Positions 60,424-64,000 of a DNA stretch of 64,000 nt are shown one piece after another. Both the position numbers and the translations under genes were made by a program. Location of the stretch: NCBI GenBank assembly GCA_963781285.1, contig CAWAFI010000003.1, positions 124,001-188,000 of the forward strand, written 5' to 3'. The stretch comes from CAIWHR01 sp963781285 (lineage in GTDB: Bacteria > Pseudomonadota > Gammaproteobacteria > Burkholderiales > Casimicrobiaceae). The notes under the pieces are model-generated. The model searched no databases. It worked only from the letters and a program-made list of their open reading frames with translations, and was not told the DNA's origin. Positions within the stretch are counted from its first letter, which is position 1. Every line of letters begins with the position of its first letter.

Positions 60424-61596
60424 ATGCTGATCGACTTCTTTCTCCACCTCAAGTCCGCGCGGCTGCCGGTGTCGACGCGCGAGTTCCTGACGTTGCTCGA
60501 GGCGCTGGAGCAGCGTGTCGTGTCGCTGTCGTTGGACGACTTCTACCATCTGGCACGCGCCACGCTGATCAAGGACGAAGGGCAGTTCGACCGCTACGAC
60601 CTCGCGTTCTCGACCTATTTCAAGGGTGTCAACGCGATCTTCGATATCCGCGCCGAGATACCGGAAGAGTGGCTGCGCAAGGAATTCGAGAGCCTGCTCT
60701 CGCCCGAGGACAAGGCGAAGATCGAGGCGCTGGGCGGGTGGGACAAGTTGCTGGAAACGTTCAAGAAGCGCCTCGAGGAACAGAGGAAGCGCCACGCCGG
60801 CGGCTCGAAGTGGATCGGCACCGGCGGGACGAGCCCGTTCGGCGCCTACGGCTACAACCCCGAAGGCATCCGCATCGGGGGCAACGGCGGTAACCGGACC
60901 GCGGTCAAGGTCTGGGACGAGCGCAACTTCCGCAACCTCGACGGCGACGTCGAGCTCAACACGCGCAACATCAAGGTCGCGCTCCGCAAGCTCCGCCGCT
61001 TCGCGCGCGAGGGCGTGCCCGAGGAGCTCGACATGGACGGCACGATCGAGGGCACGGCGAAGAACGCCGGCTGGCTCGACCTGCATCTCGTCCCCGAGCG
61101 TCGCAACCGCGTCAAGGTGCTGCTGTTCCTCGACGTCGGTGGTTCGATGGATCCGCACGTGCGCGTCTGCGAGGAGCTGTTCTCCGCGGCGAAGACCGAA
61201 TTCCGCCATCTCGAATACTTCTACTTCCACAACTGCGTCTACGATCACGTCTGGCGCGACAACGCGCGGCGGCGCTTCGATCGCGTCCCGACGTGGGACG
61301 TGCTGCACAAGTACGGGCCCGACTGGAAGCTGATCTTCGTCGGCGACGCGGCAATGAGCCCCTACGAGCTCACGCAGGCGGGCGGCAGTGTCGAGTACGC
61401 GAACGAGGAAGCGGGCGCACTGTGGCTGAAACGCCTCGCCGATCACTTCCGCCGCGTCATCTGGTGGAATCCCGAGCCGCCGCGGGCGTGGGAATACACG
61501 CGCTCCACACAGATCGTGTTGCAGACGATCGGCTCGCGGATGTTCCCGCTGACGCTCGACGGGATTGCGCGCGGGATCGACGCCCTGCGACACTGA
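60424..61596 (+). CDS. VWA domain protein (CoxE-like)
   Basis: The 390-residue protein has an N-terminal DFFLHLKSARLPVSTREFLTLLEAL block and a C-terminal von Willebrand A domain beginning KVLLFLDVGGSMDPHV, with later IFVGDAAMSPYEL. The MIDAS motif is DxGxS rather than DxSxS, as in many CoxE-like proteins. These pair with MoxR ATPases in metal-cofactor insertion or complex remodelling. ATG 60424 follows two REP-like hairpins. Its client is not encoded nearby. Confidence 0.9.
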   Translation: MLIDFFLHLKSARLPVSTREFLTLLEALEQRVVSLSLDDFYHLARATLIKDEGQFDRYDLAFSTYFKGVNAIFDIRAEIPEEWLRKEFESLLSPEDKAKIEALGGWDKLLETFKKRLEEQRKRHAGGSKWIGTGGTSPFGAYGYNPEGIRIGGNGGNRTAVKVWDERNFRNLDGDVELNTRNIKVALRKLRRFAREGVPEELDMDGTIEGTAKNAGWLDLHLVPERRNRVKVLLFLDVGGSMDPHVRVCEELFSAAKTEFRHLEYFYFHNCVYDHVWRDNARRRFDRVPTWDVLHKYGPDWKLIFVGDAAMSPYELTQAGGSVEYANEEAGALWLKRLADHFRRVIWWNPEPPRAWEYTRSTQIVLQTIGSRMFPLTLDGIARGIDALRH

Positions 61597-61607
61597 CCTC
61601 GGGTTCT

Positions 61608-62504
61608 ATGATGCGCGGCAACGAGGTCGGCTGGCAGGGCGTCGCGGTGGCGGCCATCCGTGCCGCCACCGGCGAATCGCTCGACACCCCGCGCTGGACG
61701 TCCTGCGGCGGCAGTTCGCTCAATGCAACTTGGCGGCTCGATGCAGGCGCCGCGCGCTTCTTCGTCAAGGTCAACGCTGCGGCGCGCGAGCCTATGCTCG
61801 AAGCGGAAGGCGACGGCCTGCGGGAGCTTGCCCGTGCGAACGCCGTGCGGGTGCCGGCGCCGGTAGCCTGCGGCGCCGCTGGCGACGCTGCGTTTCTGGC
61901 GCTCGAATGGCTTGACCTCGCTGCCGGCGGCTGCGATGCGGCGCTCGGCCGCGCGCTCGCCCAGTTGCATCGGACGATCGGCGCCGCACACGGCTGGCGC
62001 CGCGACAACACGATCGGCACGACGCCGCAGGACAACGCCCGCACCGATGATTGGGTGACTTTCTTCCGCGACCGGCGCATCGCGCCGCAACTCGCGCTCG
62101 CCGCGCGCAATGGTCACGGCGGAGCGCTGCAGCGTGACGGCGAACTGTTGCTTGCCGCAATCCCGGCGCTACTGGCCGGTCACACCCCGACGCCGTCGTT
62201 GCTGCACGGCGACCTCTGGTCTGGCAACGCGGCGCAGCTCAAGTCCGGCGAGCCCGTGATCTTCGACCCCGCTGTCTACTACGGCGATCGCGAAACCGAC
62301 GTCGCAATGACGGAACTCTTCGGCGGCTTTGGCGCCGACTTCTACGCGGCGTACCGCGAGGCCTGGCCTCTCGACACCGGCTATGCGATGCGCCGGACGC
62401 TCTACAACCTCTATCACGTGTTGAATCACGCCAACCTTTTCGGCGGCGGTTACGTCGCGCAGGCGGAAGCGATGACCAGGCGGTTGCTCGCCGAGGTACG
62501 ATGA
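61608..62504 (+). CDS. fructosamine kinase family protein
   Basis: The 298-residue kinase has the family pattern SCGGSSLNATWRL, FFVKVN with the ATP-binding lysine, catalytic SLLHGDLWSGN and the metal aspartate in VIFDPAVYYGDRETDVAM. Fructosamine/ribulosamine 3-kinases repair glycated proteins. ATG 61608 gives MMRGNEVGWQGVA; a second ATG follows at 61611. It is 11 bp downstream of the VWA gene. Confidence 0.9.
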   Translation: MMRGNEVGWQGVAVAAIRAATGESLDTPRWTSCGGSSLNATWRLDAGAARFFVKVNAAAREPMLEAEGDGLRELARANAVRVPAPVACGAAGDAAFLALEWLDLAAGGCDAALGRALAQLHRTIGAAHGWRRDNTIGTTPQDNARTDDWVTFFRDRRIAPQLALAARNGHGGALQRDGELLLAAIPALLAGHTPTPSLLHGDLWSGNAAQLKSGEPVIFDPAVYYGDRETDVAMTELFGGFGADFYAAYREAWPLDTGYAMRRTLYNLYHVLNHANLFGGGYVAQAEAMTRRLLAEVR

Positions 62505-62636
62505 CGGGCAGACGCGCCTTGGCGAAGCTGCCGGCCCTCGCCCGGGACTCACGGCAGGAACCGACTGCGACTTGTTCGACAGGATCGGGAGCCCCATGAA
62601 TGTGCCTCCACGCTTGCGGCCGGCGCCGCTGCACTC

Positions 62637-63686
62637 ATGCATCGTGGCGTAACGTATACGCTCGCGGCGGCCGCACTGTTCGGTGCGAGCACGCCATTTG
62701 CGCGTGCGCTCGCCGGCGCGATCGATCCGTTGTGGCTGGCGGGACTCCTTTACGCCGGATCCGGCCTCGGATTGCTGCTCGTGCTCGCCTTGCGGCAGTG
62801 GGGAGTCGCCGGTGCGCATCGACGCGTCGCAGCGATCGCGGCGGGCGATCTGGGGTGGCTTGCGGCTACGGCAATCGCGGGCGGCGTCGTTGCGCCGGTG
62901 CTGTTCACTTTCGGCCTGCGCAATACGTCCGGCGCAACGGCGAGCCTGCTGCTCAACCTCGAAACGGTGTTCACCGTGGCCGTTGCATGGTTTGTGTTCC
63001 ACGAGCACCGCAACGCGCGTGTCGTCGCAGGCATGGCTCTCATCGTAGTCGCGTGCGGCGTCATGAGCGGCGAAGGCGGCTTTGTCGGGTTTGAGCGAGG
63101 CGCGCTGCTGATCGCGCTCGCATGCCTCTTTTGGGCGCTCGACAACAACCTGACGCGCAGGATTTCGGCCAACGACGCGACGCTCATCGCGGCGGTCAAG
63201 GGTGTCACGGGCGGCATCGTGAACCTGAGCTTGGCGGCGCTGCTCGCGGGGTCGGCGCCGCCGCCGGCAACGGCACTCGCGGCGGGCGTCGTTGGGGTGT
63301 TGGGGTATGGTGCTAGCCTCGTGTTGTTCATCGTTGCGTTGCGGGAGCTCGGCGTGGCGCGCGCGAGTGCCTATTTTTCGACCGCCCCGTTCATCGGCGC
63401 GGCAGTCGCGTTCGGTCTTCTGGGGGAGCGTCCGGGACCCGCATTCTGGGCGGCGCTGCCGCTGATGGCAATCGGCGTGTGGCTGCATTTCACCGAGCGC
63501 CACGGTCACGCGCACGCGCACGAGCGCCTCGTGCACGAACATCCGCATCGGCATGACGCGCACCATCGACACGTGCACGCCTTTCCGTGGAACGGATCCG
63601 AGCCCCATACGCATCCGCATGCCCACGAACCGGTGGTGCATGCGCATCCGCATTTCCCCGATCTCCATCATCGGCACGGGCATTAG
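62637..63686 (+). CDS. EamA/DMT transporter with histidine-rich cytoplasmic tail
   Basis: The 349-residue membrane protein has two EamA repeats (about ten hydrophobic segments, residues 1-285), followed by a roughly 63-residue tail with 23 histidines by my count (HGHAHAH...HPHRHDAHHRH...HHRHGH). The tail is of the type seen in nickel, cobalt and zinc transporters. nikR begins 36 bp downstream on the same strand. I infer a nickel or cobalt transporter, probably an exporter or permease linked to NikR. ATG 62637 is chosen. The 132-bp upstream gap shows no obvious NikR operator. Confidence 0.85.
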   Translation: MHRGVTYTLAAAALFGASTPFARALAGAIDPLWLAGLLYAGSGLGLLLVLALRQWGVAGAHRRVAAIAAGDLGWLAATAIAGGVVAPVLFTFGLRNTSGATASLLLNLETVFTVAVAWFVFHEHRNARVVAGMALIVVACGVMSGEGGFVGFERGALLIALACLFWALDNNLTRRISANDATLIAAVKGVTGGIVNLSLAALLAGSAPPPATALAAGVVGVLGYGASLVLFIVALRELGVARASAYFSTAPFIGAAVAFGLLGERPGPAFWAALPLMAIGVWLHFTERHGHAHAHERLVHEHPHRHDAHHRHVHAFPWNGSEPHTHPHAHEPVVHAHPHFPDLHHRHGH

Positions 63687-63722
63687 CGCTCGAGCCTGCT
63701 TCAACCACCTCGTGGGAGCATC

Positions 63723-64000
63723 ATGGAACGCATCACAATGTCGATCGACGAGAAGCTCGCGAAGGAATTCGACGCATTGATCGCGAAACGCGGCTATACG
63801 AGCCGCTCCGAGGCGATGCGCGATCTGCTGCGGCGGGAGGTCGAGGCGAACCGGGTCGCCTACGAGGCGCGGTCGCACTGCGTGGCCAATCTGTCCTACA
63901 TCTACAACCATCACGAGCGCGAACTCGCCGAGCGACTCACCGAGGCGCAGCACGAGCACCATGATCTCGTGGTGTCGGCGATGCACGTCCACCTCGACCA
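63723..64000 (+). CDS. nikR: nickel-responsive regulator NikR (5' part, truncated by window end)
   Basis: The 92 visible codons start MERITMSIDEKLAKEFDALIAKRGYTSRSEAMRDLLR, a ribbon-helix-helix DNA-binding domain. They continue into the ACT-like metal domain with SYIYNHHERELAERL and HEHHDLVVSAMHVHLDH, which carry the high-affinity nickel histidines. The final cysteine-containing part lies beyond the window. In the presence of nickel NikR represses nickel uptake. The nearest target candidate is the histidine-tailed transporter directly upstream. Confidence 0.93.
   Translation, partial: MERITMSIDEKLAKEFDALIAKRGYTSRSEAMRDLLRREVEANRVAYEARSHCVANLSYIYNHHERELAERLTEAQHEHHDLVVSAMHVHLD

Noticed and set aside
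62169..63992. 607-residue open frame on the minus strand
   Set aside because: It is antisense to the fructosamine kinase, EamA and NikR genes and resembles no family; typical of GC-rich shadow frames.

Overview
The window is 64 kb of GC-rich bacterial chromosome that reads as a betaproteobacterium (Burkholderiales/Nitrosomonadales-like). Pointers are the amgK-murU peptidoglycan recycling pair divergent from lptD-surA, a DUF3460 protein, the DUF971-ubiE pair with ubiJ and ubiB, pilT/pilU beside yggS-proC-yggT-yggU, and rsmA with pdxA. No tRNA, rRNA, CRISPR array or complete insertion sequence was found. Coding density is very high and 4-bp ATGA/GTGA start-stop overlaps are common. No gene-free stretch exceeds 300 bases; the longest are 6350-6634 (a repeat element), 39949-40224, 12943-13193 and 57551-57784.

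Layout. 1-4 kb (minus): amgK, murU, an M3 oligopeptidase and the start codon of a further gene. 4-8 kb (plus): lptD, a 275-bp palindromic element, surA. 8-13 kb (minus): a GNAT enzyme, DUF3460, an RNA methyltransferase, a NodI/NodJ-type ABC exporter, an alpha/beta hydrolase and a small ferredoxin. 13-15 kb (plus): an MsbA-type flippase. 15-34 kb (minus): a long co-directional locus. In transcription order it holds a heptosyltransferase, a glycosyltransferase, an asparagine-synthase-like amidotransferase, another glycosyltransferase, a second amidotransferase, a membrane methyltransferase, two paralogous alpha/beta hydrolases around a condensation-type acyltransferase, and an almost complete second type II fatty-acid synthase set (enoyl reductase, ketoreductase, ACP, didomain dehydratase, KS, KS-like partner without its cysteine). 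It ends with a phosphopantetheinyl transferase fused to a lysophospholipid-type acyltransferase, then an LpxO-like lipid A hydroxylase. 34-40 kb (minus): VanZ-like protein, GNAT, potF-potC-potB-potA polyamine importer. 40-48.9 kb: ubiquinone genes, Tim44-like protein, hemolysin III family protein, pilU, pilT. 49-51.5 kb (plus): yggS, proC, yggT, yggU. 51.5-57.5 kb: second 275-bp element, then (minus) rsmA, pdxA and a small sugar-catabolism group (GH31, SMP-30, HpcH/HpaI aldolase). 57.8-64 kb (plus): azlC-azlD, MoxR ATPase, GNAT, CoxE-like VWA protein, fructosamine-kinase-like protein, a histidine-tailed EamA transporter and the 5' part of nikR.

How it fits together. The 15-34 kb locus is the likely unusual system. 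It carries its own chain-building enzymes, its own carrier protein and carrier-activating enzyme, an acyltransferase to unload the chain, and glycosyltransferases and amidotransferases of the kind used on surface glycans. I infer a dedicated acyl chain destined for an outer-membrane glycolipid or LPS-like molecule; the product is unknown. Four reading frames (58871-59714 and three in this locus) are broken by a shift that in each case fits one extra nucleotide, so assembly error must be excluded before calling them dead.
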